From contig NZ_JAERQE010000043.1 in assembly GCF_016734765.1 (NCBI RefSeq), positions 1-37,514 of the forward strand: DNA of 37,514 nt. Reading direction: 5' to 3'. The position numbers and the translations under genes were made by a program. This DNA is from Microvirga soli (GTDB lineage Bacteria > Pseudomonadota > Alphaproteobacteria > Rhizobiales > Beijerinckiaceae). Positions 31,013 to 37,514 of the stretch are shown piece by piece (the first letter of the stretch is position 1; each line of letters starts with the position of its first letter). The notes beneath the pieces are model-generated. The model was not told where the DNA came from. It searched no databases and saw nothing but the letters and a program-made list of their open reading frames with translations.

Positions 31013-31530
31013 GTTCAATCCCCAGCCCTTGCCCTTGAGCTTTGAAACAGCGGAAGGCTGTTCATCCGCCGCCGGGCTTGGGGCGGATGCTCTTTTGAAC
31101 TGATTCGAAACGCTAGTACGGAATGGTTAACAAACCCTGATTCTGGGACGCAAGCGCTTAACGAACTTGACAGGCAGATCATCCGCCGAAGGCCATTATC
31201 CTGTGGATTCTGGGTAACCATAGGGAACCGCCTTACAACATCCCAAAAGCTTATTATCCAAGCGTTTCAGCCTTTGTCCGGAGAGGGACCCGAGGGAACC
31301 ACAACCGTGACAAGGCCAGTGTTAACGAAATCGGTAAACGAATGGTTTACGAGGCCCGCAAGACGCAAGCCTGAGGCAAGATTTCGCCCAGGAGGTTGAG
31401 ATCACAGGAATTTTTTGTCGGCCCCGGTAAGGAAAGCTCAACCTCCGTCGGCGATGGTGTCGCATGTCTGGCGGATAACTGAGCGATCCGTGAGGCGAAA
31501 TGAAACAGCGACGTGTGGAGTTGAATCAAG
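31013..31530. promoter_or_regulatory. 518-bp control region between ctrA and fliJ
   Basis: No gene is seen here. Three GATTC sequences (31102-31106, 31139-31143, 31206-31210), the recognition sequence GANTC of the CcrM methyltransferase, lie within 110 bp ahead of ctrA. TTAA half sites for CtrA occur at 31127-31130 and 31158-31161. A 17-bp palindrome GTAAAC-N5-GTTTAC (31334-31350) is a 6/8 match to TTAA-N7-TTAA. In Caulobacter, methylation of GANTC in the ctrA P1 promoter delays its transcription; the same control is inferred here. Confidence 0.55.
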
Positions 31531-31920
31531 ATGAAGTCGCGGGACACGCTCATCCGCCTCAAGCGCTTTCAAGTCGACGAGAAACGTCGCCGGGTGGCGC
31601 AGATCGAGATGATGATCGCCGAGTTCGACCGCATGGCGGCTGACCTTGATCGGGAAATCGCAGCGGAAGAGCAGAAGGCCGGTATCACCGACCTCAACCA
31701 CTTTGCCTATCCGACCTACGCGCGCGCTGCGGCCCAAAGGCGGGACAACCTTCGCCTCTCGGCTCAGAACCTGCACATCCAGCTCGACGATGCGAAAGCC
31801 GAGCTCGGAGAGGCGTTCGAGGATTTGAAGCGGGCCGAGAGCCTCGAGGATCGCGAGCGTTCCATGGATGCGGCCATCAGCCAGGCCGGCCAGGGCCGCG
31901 TGGTTCGCGCCACGGCCTGA
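31531..31920 (+). CDS. fliJ: Flagellar protein FliJ (alphaproteobacterial type)
   Basis: This 129-residue helical coiled-coil protein fits FliJ, the chaperone-like part of the flagellar export apparatus that works with the FliI ATPase. It begins MKSRDTLIRLKRFQVDEKRR and has long amphipathic helices with a central turn (GITDLNHFAYPTYARA). The alphaproteobacterial fliJ gene next to ctrA is a familiar context. fliI, its usual neighbour, is not adjacent here. A GGAG lies about 10 bases before ATG 31531. A bidirectional terminator follows. Confidence 0.82.
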   Translation: MKSRDTLIRLKRFQVDEKRRRVAQIEMMIAEFDRMAADLDREIAAEEQKAGITDLNHFAYPTYARAAAQRRDNLRLSAQNLHIQLDDAKAELGEAFEDLKRAESLEDRERSMDAAISQAGQGRVVRATA

Positions 31921-31942
31921 AACCCCGCCGCACCGAAATCTT

Positions 31943-31973
31943 AAAAAGGCGCGCCGGTCTGGCGCGCCTTTTT
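31943..31973. terminator. Bidirectional terminator after fliJ
   Basis: A 13-bp perfect stem (31943-31955 with 31961-31973), five-base loop, A-run and T-run on the two sides. It also ends the converging GNAT gene. Confidence 0.92.
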
Positions 31974-32596
31974 CATGTCTGCGGCACCAGCAGCGGAATA
32001 TGGGGCGCCGCCTCCCGGGGGAGGAAGCCGTGAAGGCGCGGATCGTCCGCGACCTCGATGGCGCGCCGGTACGGCGTGAAGCCCGAGCGCATATAGAAAG
32101 TGAGGGCGCCGGGGGAGTCGAGCGTGCAGGTATGGACGAAGAAGCGCTGTGCCGGCCGGGTGAAGGCACGGCGGATGGCCTCGTTCATCAGGAACCTGCC
32201 CGCTCCCTTGCCGATGAAGCCGGGTACCAATCCCAGAAAGGCGAGTTCCACCTCGTCGTCAGGGCGGAAGTCCAGTTCGAGCAAGCCCACATCCCCGGTT
32301 CCGTCATGAAGCGCGTAAGCCTCCACCTTCGGGTCGTCGAGGATCGCAGCGAGTTGGTCATCCGGCATCATCGCCCGGCTGAACCAGAGCCAGGGCTCGC
32401 CCACCGCACGGAACAAGGACCGGTAGCGCGGCCGGTCATGATCGATGCGCTGAAGCGTCCAGGCTTGCGGCTGCTGGATCGGAGAGCGGTCCGGCGGCTT
32501 TCTCATCTTGAGATAAGTGACAATGGTCGCAATCTTGCCAAGGGGCAGGTCGGTATAGCCGTCGAGGTTGAGAGCCACTGCCGATGTGCTCGTCAT
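31973..32596 (-). CDS. GNAT family N-acetyltransferase
   Basis: This 207-residue protein has the GNAT core: ELAFLGLVPGFIGKGAGRFLMN near residues 117-138 is motif A with the acetyl-CoA loop, and the later LTFYMRSGFTPY is the motif B strand and helix. The N-terminal part (DRPRYRSLFRAVGEPWLWFSR) is of the type seen in alphaproteobacterial acetyltransferases of unknown substrate. The ATG at 32596 is used, without a strong ribosome site. Its terminator is shared with fliJ. Confidence 0.82.
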   Translation of the reverse strand: MTSTSAVALNLDGYTDLPLGKIATIVTYLKMRKPPDRSPIQQPQAWTLQRIDHDRPRYRSLFRAVGEPWLWFSRAMMPDDQLAAILDDPKVEAYALHDGTGDVGLLELDFRPDDEVELAFLGLVPGFIGKGAGRFLMNEAIRRAFTRPAQRFFVHTCTLDSPGALTFYMRSGFTPYRRAIEVADDPRLHGFLPREAAPHIPLLVPQT

Positions 32597-32705
32597 GAGG
32601 AGTCAGCCTTTGGGGTCGTCGAGAAACAAGGCCGCTTGATAAAGCGATCACTTCTCCCCGTCACGCCTTCCGGTTGGACTTTATGTCATGGACCTCCACG
32701 CCAAT

Positions 32706-32728
32706 ATCCCCTTGCAGACCAAGGGGAT
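32706..32728. other. Inverted repeat in the leader before the UPF0104 gene
   Basis: A 9-bp perfect inverted repeat (32706-32714 with 32720-32728, arms ATCCCCTTG/CAAGGGGAT) lies 41 bp before the next start. No T-run follows, so an operator or leader hairpin is likelier than a terminator. Confidence 0.35.
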
Positions 32729-32769
32729 TGTGGGCACAGAAGAGCCAATGAGGGAGATGTGCCGGCTCG

Positions 32770-33780
32770 ATGAAGAATGTGCGTGAGTTCATTTGGCCCG
32801 TGATCGGGCTGCTGGCCGTCATCATCTCCGGCTGGCTTCTCTACCGCGAACTGCGTGGCATGTCCCTGGACGATGTGTGGGACAGCCTGACCGCCGTTCC
32901 CTCCCACCGTTACGCTCTCGCCGGCCTCTCGACCCTTTTCGCCTATGCGGCGCTCGCCTGGTACGACCGGATCGCGCTTCTCCACCTCGGCGTCCGCCAC
33001 ATCTCCTGGCTGTTCGTGTCCGTCACGTCGTTCACGACCTATGCACTCTCCCACAATATCGGGGCGTCGGTCTTCTCCGGTGCCGTCGTGCGCTACCGGG
33101 CCTATACCTCGAAAGGCCTGAGCGCCCCGCAGATTGCCGTGCTGGTAGCCCTCTGCTCCTTCACTTTCGGGCTCGGCACCATCCTGCTGGGCGGCATCAC
33201 TCTCGTGGCCGACCCGACACTCCTGCATCGGCTGGAAGAGCTTCTGCCCTCGATGCTGACCAATCCGGCCACCGCCCGCATTGTCGGGCTGCTGCTGCTC
33301 GGCTTCGTGGCGCTCTACGTGGTCGGATCGGTCCTGCACCTTCCGCCGCTCGTCGTTCGCAAGGCCAAGCTCGAATATCCCCGCCCGGCCATCATGGTGC
33401 GCCAGCTGATCGCCGCGCCGCTGGAGCTTCTGGGCGCTGCCGGCATCATCTATTTCGTGCTCCCGGCGCATCTGGAGCCGAGCTTCATCGTCGTGCTCGC
33501 CGTGTTCCTGGCGTCGTTCTCGGCGGCCCTGGTGAGCCATGCCCCCGGCGGTCTCGGGGTGTTCGAACTCGTCTTCCTCACGGCCATGCCGGACATCCCC
33601 AAGGCCGATGTGCTGGCGGCGCTCATCATCTTCCGCCTGTTCTATCTCCTGGTCCCCTTCGGTCTGTCGCTGGTGGTCGTCCTTCTGTTCGAGCGGGCAC
33701 GGCTCGCCCAGGCCTGGCGTGGCCGGATCGTCGCCGACGGTTCCGTGCCGCCGCCGCCGCTGTCGTCGTCCGACCAGTAA
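32770..33780 (+). CDS. UPF0104/lysylphosphatidylglycerol synthase-like membrane protein
   Basis: This 336-residue integral membrane protein has about eight hydrophobic segments and fits PF03706, the flippase-like membrane part of MprF (LPG_synthase_TM, YbhN-like). Motifs include ALAWYDRIALLHL near residues 60-72, SHNIGASVFSGAVVRYRAY near 94-112 and SHAPGGLGVFELVFL near 255-270. It lacks the soluble aminoacyl-transferase domain of MprF, so it probably moves a lipid rather than making lysyl-lipid. The C-terminus is a Pro/Ser tail. Confidence 0.85.
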   Translation: MKNVREFIWPVIGLLAVIISGWLLYRELRGMSLDDVWDSLTAVPSHRYALAGLSTLFAYAALAWYDRIALLHLGVRHISWLFVSVTSFTTYALSHNIGASVFSGAVVRYRAYTSKGLSAPQIAVLVALCSFTFGLGTILLGGITLVADPTLLHRLEELLPSMLTNPATARIVGLLLLGFVALYVVGSVLHLPPLVVRKAKLEYPRPAIMVRQLIAAPLELLGAAGIIYFVLPAHLEPSFIVVLAVFLASFSAALVSHAPGGLGVFELVFLTAMPDIPKADVLAALIIFRLFYLLVPFGLSLVVVLLFERARLAQAWRGRIVADGSVPPPPLSSSDQ

Positions 33781-33800
33781 GGATAGAAGAGCGCGAACGC

Positions 33801-34094
33801 TCAGGCCGGGCGCCGACCCGGCTCGGGCACGGCAATGCCGGCCTGCATGTATTCATTGAGCTTGTTGCGCAGGGTGCGGATCGAGATGCCGAGGATCCGG
33901 GCCGCATGGGTTCGATTGCCGATGCAGGACGCGAGCGTGTCGAGGATCAGGTGCCGCTCCACGTCGGCGAGGGTCCGACCAACCAGAATCTGCCTGAGGG
34001 TCTGAATTGTCTGCTCCTGGACGGCAGGGGAGGGCGAAGCGGCTAGCGCTTCGAGGGAGGCTGAAAGTTCCAACAGATCCTGGGTGCCGAGCAC
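33801..34094 (-). CDS. Fis-type DNA-binding protein resembling the FlbD C-terminus
   Basis: This 97-residue protein consists of a variable N-terminus and a C-terminal Fis/NtrC helix-turn-helix: LVGRTLADVERHLILDTL then CIGNRTHAARILGISIRTL and RNKLNEY. This stretch closely resembles the DNA-binding end of FlbD, the sigma-54 activator of late flagellar genes in Caulobacter, but the receiver and AAA+ domains are absent. It starts with GTG 34094. A TTAA-N7-CTAA CtrA-like site lies 55 bp upstream. It could bind FlbD-type sites without activating sigma-54. It may be an ancient fragment or a dedicated small regulator. Confidence 0.75.
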   Translation of the reverse strand: MLGTQDLLELSASLEALAASPSPAVQEQTIQTLRQILVGRTLADVERHLILDTLASCIGNRTHAARILGISIRTLRNKLNEYMQAGIAVPEPGRRPA

Positions 34095-34148
34095 GTTGAG
34101 AGCCTGCCTTTAGGAGAGGTGATTCAGGAGTTTATGCTCATCTTATGG

Positions 34149-34163
34149 TTAGGAAGCTCTTAA
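34149..34163 (-). promoter_or_regulatory. CtrA-like box before the FlbD-like gene
   Basis: On the minus strand TTAA-N7-CTAA, followed by CC, differs at one position from the CtrA consensus TTAA-N7-TTAACC. Its near edge is 55 bp from the GTG start. A GATTC site lies between, at 34121. Confidence 0.5.
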
Positions 34164-34257
34164 CGGCTGAGCTTCAGGCATCGAATTCTTGAACCTGAAA
34201 ATGGAAAAGGCGCTGGCTCGGGTGAGCAGCGCCTCGTCGTCGGGTCTGCCGGCGTGC

Positions 34258-34533
34258 TTACTGCCGGTACTGCTGGATGCGCGTGGTGCGCAGGCCGGCC
34301 AAGCCGTGCTGGTCGATGGAGAGCTGCCAGCTCAGGAACTCCTCGGTGGTCAGGGTGTAACGCTGGCAGGCTTCTTCAAGGCTCAGGAGACCGCCGCGGA
34401 CGGCGGCAACAACCTCGGCCTTGCGGCGGATAACCCAGCGACGGGTGCTGGTAGGGGGAAGGTCGGCAATCGTCAGGGGACTGCCATCAGGCCCAATGAC
34501 ATACTTGACCCTTGGGCGGTGGGGTTCGGTCAT
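34258..34533 (-). CDS. sciP: CtrA inhibitor SciP (DUF1153)
   Basis: SciP is a small helix-turn-helix protein that in Caulobacter binds CtrA-controlled promoters and blocks transcription by CtrA, and so resets the cell cycle. The 91-residue protein is a full DUF1153 match: KYVIGPDGSPLTIADLPP near residues 10-27, RRWVIRRKAEVVAAVRGG near 31-48, then LSLEEACQRYTLTTEEFLSW and the end TTRIQQYRQ. ATG 34533 is preferred to a GTG 15 bases upstream. A CtrA-like box lies 57 bp before it, which fits the known activation of sciP by CtrA. Confidence 0.94.
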   Translation of the reverse strand: MTEPHRPRVKYVIGPDGSPLTIADLPPTSTRRWVIRRKAEVVAAVRGGLLSLEEACQRYTLTTEEFLSWQLSIDQHGLAGLRTTRIQQYRQ

Positions 34534-34589
34534 GATACGCTCACACAAAAATTCAACGACCTCAGTGGCTCGAACCTACGCGACGGGAC

Positions 34590-34604
34590 TTAATGTTTTC
34601 CTAA
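34590..34604. promoter_or_regulatory. CtrA-like box before sciP
   Basis: TTAA-N7-CTAA on the plus strand (TTAG-N7-TTAA toward sciP), one mismatch to the CtrA consensus, 57 bp before the sciP start. Confidence 0.5.
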
Positions 34605-34698
34605 GCCCAATCAGGCGGTTATCGAGAGTGCCTAAGCTTAGCCATAAACATTAACATTGGCTTATTTCGGCGCACTTTCCCTTTTAAGAATTGTGGCG

Positions 34699-34827
34699 AA
34701 TGAGCATCGGGACCCAAAAATGAACCTGCATTTTTGGGTCCCGATGCTCATTGTCTGAGCTGACGCATCGTATGGTCGGACCCAGAGGGCCAAGCAGTGA
34801 AAACGGGTCCACTTTTCCGCACGATGC
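34699..34827. repeat. Dispersed composite palindromic repeat, copy C, with a perfect 24-bp stem
   Basis: The first part is a perfect inverted repeat: 34699-34722 pairs with 34729-34752 over 24 bp around a six-base loop, with GCATCGGGACCC in the left arm. The second part has outer arms GCATCGT (34765-34771) and ACGATGC (34821-34827) and keeps GGGTCCACTTTTCCGC of the family. It lies between sciP and mnmA. The 340-bp stretch 34549-34888 otherwise holds only the sciP promoter region. Confidence 0.88.
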
Positions 34828-34888
34828 GCTATAGGGAGACTTTGGCCCCTCCCGTGCGCCGCCTTGAACGGCGCCTCTGGATGGAATT

Positions 34889-36043
34889 ATGCTCAACTCA
34901 CTTAACCTGCCTACAGAACCCTCGAAGACCCGCGTCGTGGTTGCGATGTCGGGCGGCGTGGACTCCTCCGTCGTCGCGGCCCTGCTCAAGCGCGAGGGCT
35001 ATGACGTCATCGGGATCACGCTCCAGCTCTATGATCATGGGGCTGCCGCCCACCGCAAAGGCGCCTGCTGCGCCGGCCAGGACATCTACGATGCCCGGCG
35101 GGTGGCGGAGGCCATCGGCATCCCACACTACGTGCTCGACTACGAGGCCCGCTTCCGCGAGGCCGTGATCGACCGCTTCACCCAGAGCTATCTGGAGGGC
35201 GAGACGCCGATCCCCTGCGTCGAGTGCAACCGCTCGATCAAGTTCCGCGATCTCCTGGAGACCGCCCGGGAGCTCGGCGGCGATGTGCTCGCGACAGGCC
35301 ATTACGTAGCAAGCCGTGCTCTGCCGGATGGGCGCAGGGCGCTGCATCGGGCGGCTGATCCGGACCGGGACCAGAGCTACTTCCTGTATGCCACCACGCC
35401 GCAGCAGCTGGATTTCCTGCGCTTCCCCCTCGGCGAGCTGCCGAAGGATCAGGTCAGAGAGCTGGCGCGTGAGTTCGGGCTCACTGTAGCGGAAAAGGCC
35501 GACAGCCAGGACATCTGCTTCGTCACGCAAGGCCGCTACAGCGACGTGATCGAGCGCCTGAAGCCCGGCGCGGTGCAGGGCGGTGAGATCGTCCATATCG
35601 ACGGCCGGGTGCTTGGGCGCCACGAGGGCATCATCCATTACACGGTGGGGCAGCGGAAGGGCCTGGGCCTCTCCGTCGGCGAGCCGCTCTATGTGGTGCG
35701 TCTCGAGGCCAAGGAGGCCCGCGTGGTGGTTGGCCCTCGGGAGGCGCTGGCCACCCGGCTGATCCGCGTGACGGACGTGAACTGGCTCGGCGACGTGCCC
35801 CTCGACTCCTTAAGCGAGAAGGGCATGGAGGTGGCCGTGCGGGTGCGCTCCACGCGCGAACCGCGCTCGGCGATCCTTCGATCCACAGGAACCAGCACTA
35901 CGGTCGAGCTGTTATCGGCGGAAGACGGGGTGTCTCCCGGTCAAGCTTGTGTCATCTATGAGAGCGATGCTCCGCGGGCACGTGTGCTTGGCGGGGGAAC
36001 GATTGCTCGCACAATGGCCGAAGCCGCAACCGCCGCGGCCTGA
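34889..36043 (+). CDS. mnmA: tRNA-specific 2-thiouridylase MnmA
   Basis: MnmA thiolates the wobble uridine of tRNAs for Lys, Glu and Gln with ATP and a sulfur relay. The 384-residue protein shows the PP-loop SGGVDSS at residues 21-27, GITLQLYDH, PCVECNRSIKF with the catalytic Cys113, DQSYFLY, and SQDICFV with the second Cys210. An alternative start at an earlier in-frame position was not considered because ATG 34889 is in the right place for the conserved N-terminus. The next gene follows after 22 bp. Confidence 0.96.
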   Translation: MLNSLNLPTEPSKTRVVVAMSGGVDSSVVAALLKREGYDVIGITLQLYDHGAAAHRKGACCAGQDIYDARRVAEAIGIPHYVLDYEARFREAVIDRFTQSYLEGETPIPCVECNRSIKFRDLLETARELGGDVLATGHYVASRALPDGRRALHRAADPDRDQSYFLYATTPQQLDFLRFPLGELPKDQVRELAREFGLTVAEKADSQDICFVTQGRYSDVIERLKPGAVQGGEIVHIDGRVLGRHEGIIHYTVGQRKGLGLSVGEPLYVVRLEAKEARVVVGPREALATRLIRVTDVNWLGDVPLDSLSEKGMEVAVRVRSTREPRSAILRSTGTSTTVELLSAEDGVSPGQACVIYESDAPRARVLGGGTIARTMAEAATAAA

Positions 36044-36065
36044 GGCCTCGACCGAAGGGACCTTT

Positions 36066-36707
36066 ATGACGGATGGAGCGACCACCGTTCTGATGCGCAA
36101 GGCTTATGCGCGTTGGGCGCCGATCTACGACCTCGTCTACGACAAGCTCACCGAGCCGGCCGCCCGCGCCGCCGTGAACGCCGCTGTCGCCTGTGGGCCG
36201 AAGGTGCTGGAGGCCGGCGTGGGCACGGGCCTTTCCCTTGGCTATTATCCCATGCATGCCGAGGTCTACGGGGTCGATCTCTCCGAGGACATGCTCCGCC
36301 GGGCCCAGGAGAAGGTCGACAGGCGAGGCCTCACCCATGTGAGGAGTCTGCAGGTAATGGACGTCACCCGCCTCGGCTTCCCGGACGGCACTTTCGATGC
36401 GGTCACGGCGCAGTTCATCATCACCCTGGTGCCTGAGCCGGAGACGGCGCTGGACGAGTTCATGCGCGTGCTCAGGCCCGGCGGCGAGATCGTGCTCGCC
36501 AACCACTGGGGGCAGCCCTCCGGCCCCATCGCGGCGGTCGAGGAGATGGTTTCCCCCATCGCCAAGGCCATCGGCTGGAGCTCGGCCTTCAAGGCCTCGC
36601 GCGTCGAGAATTGGGCTCAGCGGACGGGACACATGGAGGTCGTGGAACTGAGGTCCCTGTTCCCGAGCGGCTTCTTCAAGCTCATGAGAATCAAGAAGAA
36701 AGCCTGA
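36066..36707 (+). CDS. SAM-dependent methyltransferase, probably phosphatidylethanolamine N-methyltransferase (PmtA, Rhodobacter type)
   Basis: This 213-residue class I methyltransferase has motif I LEAGVGTGLSLGYYP near residues 43-57, the acidic end of motif II VYGVDLSEDML, and motif IV AVTAQFIITLVPEPE. The start RKAYARWAPIYDLVYDKL and the end SLFPSGFFKLMRIKKKA match my recollection of the bacterial PmtA of Rhodobacter and Bradyrhizobium, which makes phosphatidylcholine. UbiE-like enzymes are the other option. ATG 36066 follows GAAGGGA. It lies 22 bp after mnmA and is probably co-transcribed. Confidence 0.72.
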   Translation: MTDGATTVLMRKAYARWAPIYDLVYDKLTEPAARAAVNAAVACGPKVLEAGVGTGLSLGYYPMHAEVYGVDLSEDMLRRAQEKVDRRGLTHVRSLQVMDVTRLGFPDGTFDAVTAQFIITLVPEPETALDEFMRVLRPGGEIVLANHWGQPSGPIAAVEEMVSPIAKAIGWSSAFKASRVENWAQRTGHMEVVELRSLFPSGFFKLMRIKKKA

Positions 36708-36816
36708 TGGCTCGGGGAGACCGGAGGAGCCGGGTCTTCGTCGCCAGGACGTGACTTTCGGGGACCTGGCCCTATCTCTAAAGGCAGGGCACCTCCAGAT
36801 CACGAAAGCACTTCCG

Positions 36817-37035
36817 ATGCGCCTTTTCATGTTCACCTCCCAGGCCAAGGACGACCTTCACGCTTTTGCAGGAGATGAATCCGGCACCAAGCTTCCGGCC
36901 AAATACGCTCCCTGGGGGCTGACCGGCACGCTGAACTCCCGCGAGACCCCGCCGCACAAGTTCTCCCGCAAGGCTATCGAGCAGGCGGTCTCGAGCGAAG
37001 GCTTCCAGCTCTGGCGGATGAAGCCCAAGGGCTGA
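36817..37035 (+). CDS. Small conserved hypothetical protein (72 residues)
   Basis: The frame gives MRLFMFTSQAKDDLHAFAGD, followed by KLPAKYAPWGLTGTL and a basic end KPKG. No membrane segment, Cys pair or domain is recognisable. Its composition is normal for a real gene. Start choice is weak: ATG 36817 has no strong ribosome site, and the frame is open from 36751. Function unknown. Confidence 0.6.
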   Translation: MRLFMFTSQAKDDLHAFAGDESGTKLPAKYAPWGLTGTLNSRETPPHKFSRKAIEQAVSSEGFQLWRMKPKG

Positions 37036-37161
37036 CCGAAGCGACCCTTCATTCAACCCCGGACGAGTGCAGGTCTTCAGCTGCGTCGCGCCGAAATCTT
37101 CCCGTCCAGGCGCATGACCGACGGGGTGGCGACAAATCCGTATTTTCCCAGCGGGTCTTTC

Positions 37162-37190
37162 TTGACACCTGGGGTCAACCTTCCCTATAT
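37162..37190 (+). promoter_or_regulatory. Promoter of tRNA-Met
   Basis: TTGACA (37162-37167) and CTATAT (37185-37190) are 17 bp apart, a near-consensus sigma-70 promoter. The start would lie near 37197, about 30 bp before the tRNA. Confidence 0.75.
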
Positions 37191-37227
37191 CGCGCTTGCC
37201 TGACGCGGGGTCCGCCCCGCTACCTGG

Positions 37228-37304
37228 GGCGGAGTAGCTCAGTTGGTTAGAGCAGAGGAATCATAATCCTTGTGTCGGGAGTTCAAATCTCTCCTCCGCT
37301 ACCA
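37228..37304 (+). tRNA. tRNA-Met (anticodon CAT, elongator type)
   Basis: The 77-base cloverleaf has acceptor GGCGGAG/CTCCGCT with a first G-T pair, D arm GCTC/GAGC, anticodon stem GAGGA/TCCTT, anticodon CAT at 37262-37264, T arm, discriminator A and an encoded CCA. CAT can also be tRNA-Ile2, but the acceptor and D-arm fit the alphaproteobacterial elongator Met; the initiator type is excluded by the paired first base. Confidence 0.93.
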
Positions 37305-37514
37305 TTGATCAGTTAAGCGATCGAAATAACTAGAAGTTTTATCTTTGGCCTCGTATCGGTAGCGCCTCCAGCACGAAGAGCTCAATAACTTCCGTTGGCT
37401 GAGCGGGCATTTGCATTGATTGCGAGCGTCCACTTTCGACCGATGCTGTTCTCTAATGGGTCAAGGGGCAACTCTCCAATCCTGAGCGGTTTTGCGATCC
37501 CAAAGGGTTTCTGC
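37305..37514. other. Unassigned stretch after tRNA-Met
   Basis: These 210 bases contain no frame with a convincing start, no repeat of the tRNA end and no hairpin terminator that I can see. I report nothing here. Confidence 0.5.

Noticed and set aside
37228..37514. Integration site at tRNA-Met
   Set aside because: No repeat of the tRNA 3' end and no integrase in the remaining 210 bases.
1..37514. CRISPR array or toxin-antitoxin pair
   Set aside because: No regularly spaced direct repeats and no recognisable toxin-antitoxin pair were found; the only tandem repeat is the two-copy 17-mer before luxR.

Overview
The window is about 37.5 kb of GC-rich alphaproteobacterial chromosome. It carries the Hyphomicrobiales (Rhizobiales) cell-cycle set chpT, ctrA and sciP, an eipA (DUF1134) gene, and many promoter-like GGAAC-N17-GTT sites of the alphaproteobacterial general stress sigma factor EcfG. 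Protein styles suggest Methylobacteriaceae, perhaps Microvirga-like. That placement is inference from memory of families, not from a search. No rRNA, CRISPR array, intact insertion sequence or prophage is visible; two tRNA genes are present.

Layout. (1) 1-2259, minus strand: def, fmt, a GNAT acetyltransferase and truA (cut by the window edge), a translation and tRNA-modification operon with overlapping starts and stops. (2) 2311-4303: a palindromic repeat, rmuC, and a stress-type DUF892 gene with its own EcfG-like promoter and terminator. (3) 4314-11483, minus strand: rpmH, rnpA, yidC, then a CYTH-CHAD gene, engB, DUF423, argB and a HAD pyrimidine nucleotidase. (4) 11594-15290: an overlapping three-gene operon of a TVP38 membrane protein, a disulfide flavoprotein and a sensor histidine kinase without a partner regulator. 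(5) 15395-17153: tRNA-Arg and a group of small stress genes. (6) 17176-19494: a quorum-sensing locus (luxR, luxI with an upstream lux box, and a small gene overlapping luxI) and a divergent XRE regulator broken by a single-base frameshift. (7) 19540-24588: a four-gene envelope-stress operon, two receiver-only response regulators, a UV-damage endonuclease and a SWIB protein. (8) 24610-29414: mixed metabolism and envelope genes (a D-amino-acid aminotransferase, a Pro-rich secreted protein, a membrane coiled-coil protein, eipA, cysQ). (9) 29587-34604: cell-cycle and flagellar control, with chpT, ctrA, fliJ, a Fis-only FlbD-like protein and sciP. (10) 34699-37304: another palindromic repeat, mnmA, a PmtA-like methyltransferase, a small protein and tRNA-Met.

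Two regulatory themes link the genes. Seven sites match GGAAC-N17-GTT exactly and one matches GGAAC-N18-GTT. Each lies shortly upstream of a small stress, envelope, DNA-repair-linked or receiver gene, so much of the middle of the window looks like one general-stress regulon, although ecfG, phyR and nepR are not in the window. In the right part, ctrA lies beside its phosphotransfer protein gene chpT and close to sciP, whose product is a known CtrA antagonist. TTAA-N7-CTAA sites, one mismatch from the CtrA consensus, lie about 55 bp before both sciP and the FlbD-like gene, which suggests a local CtrA feedback circuit.
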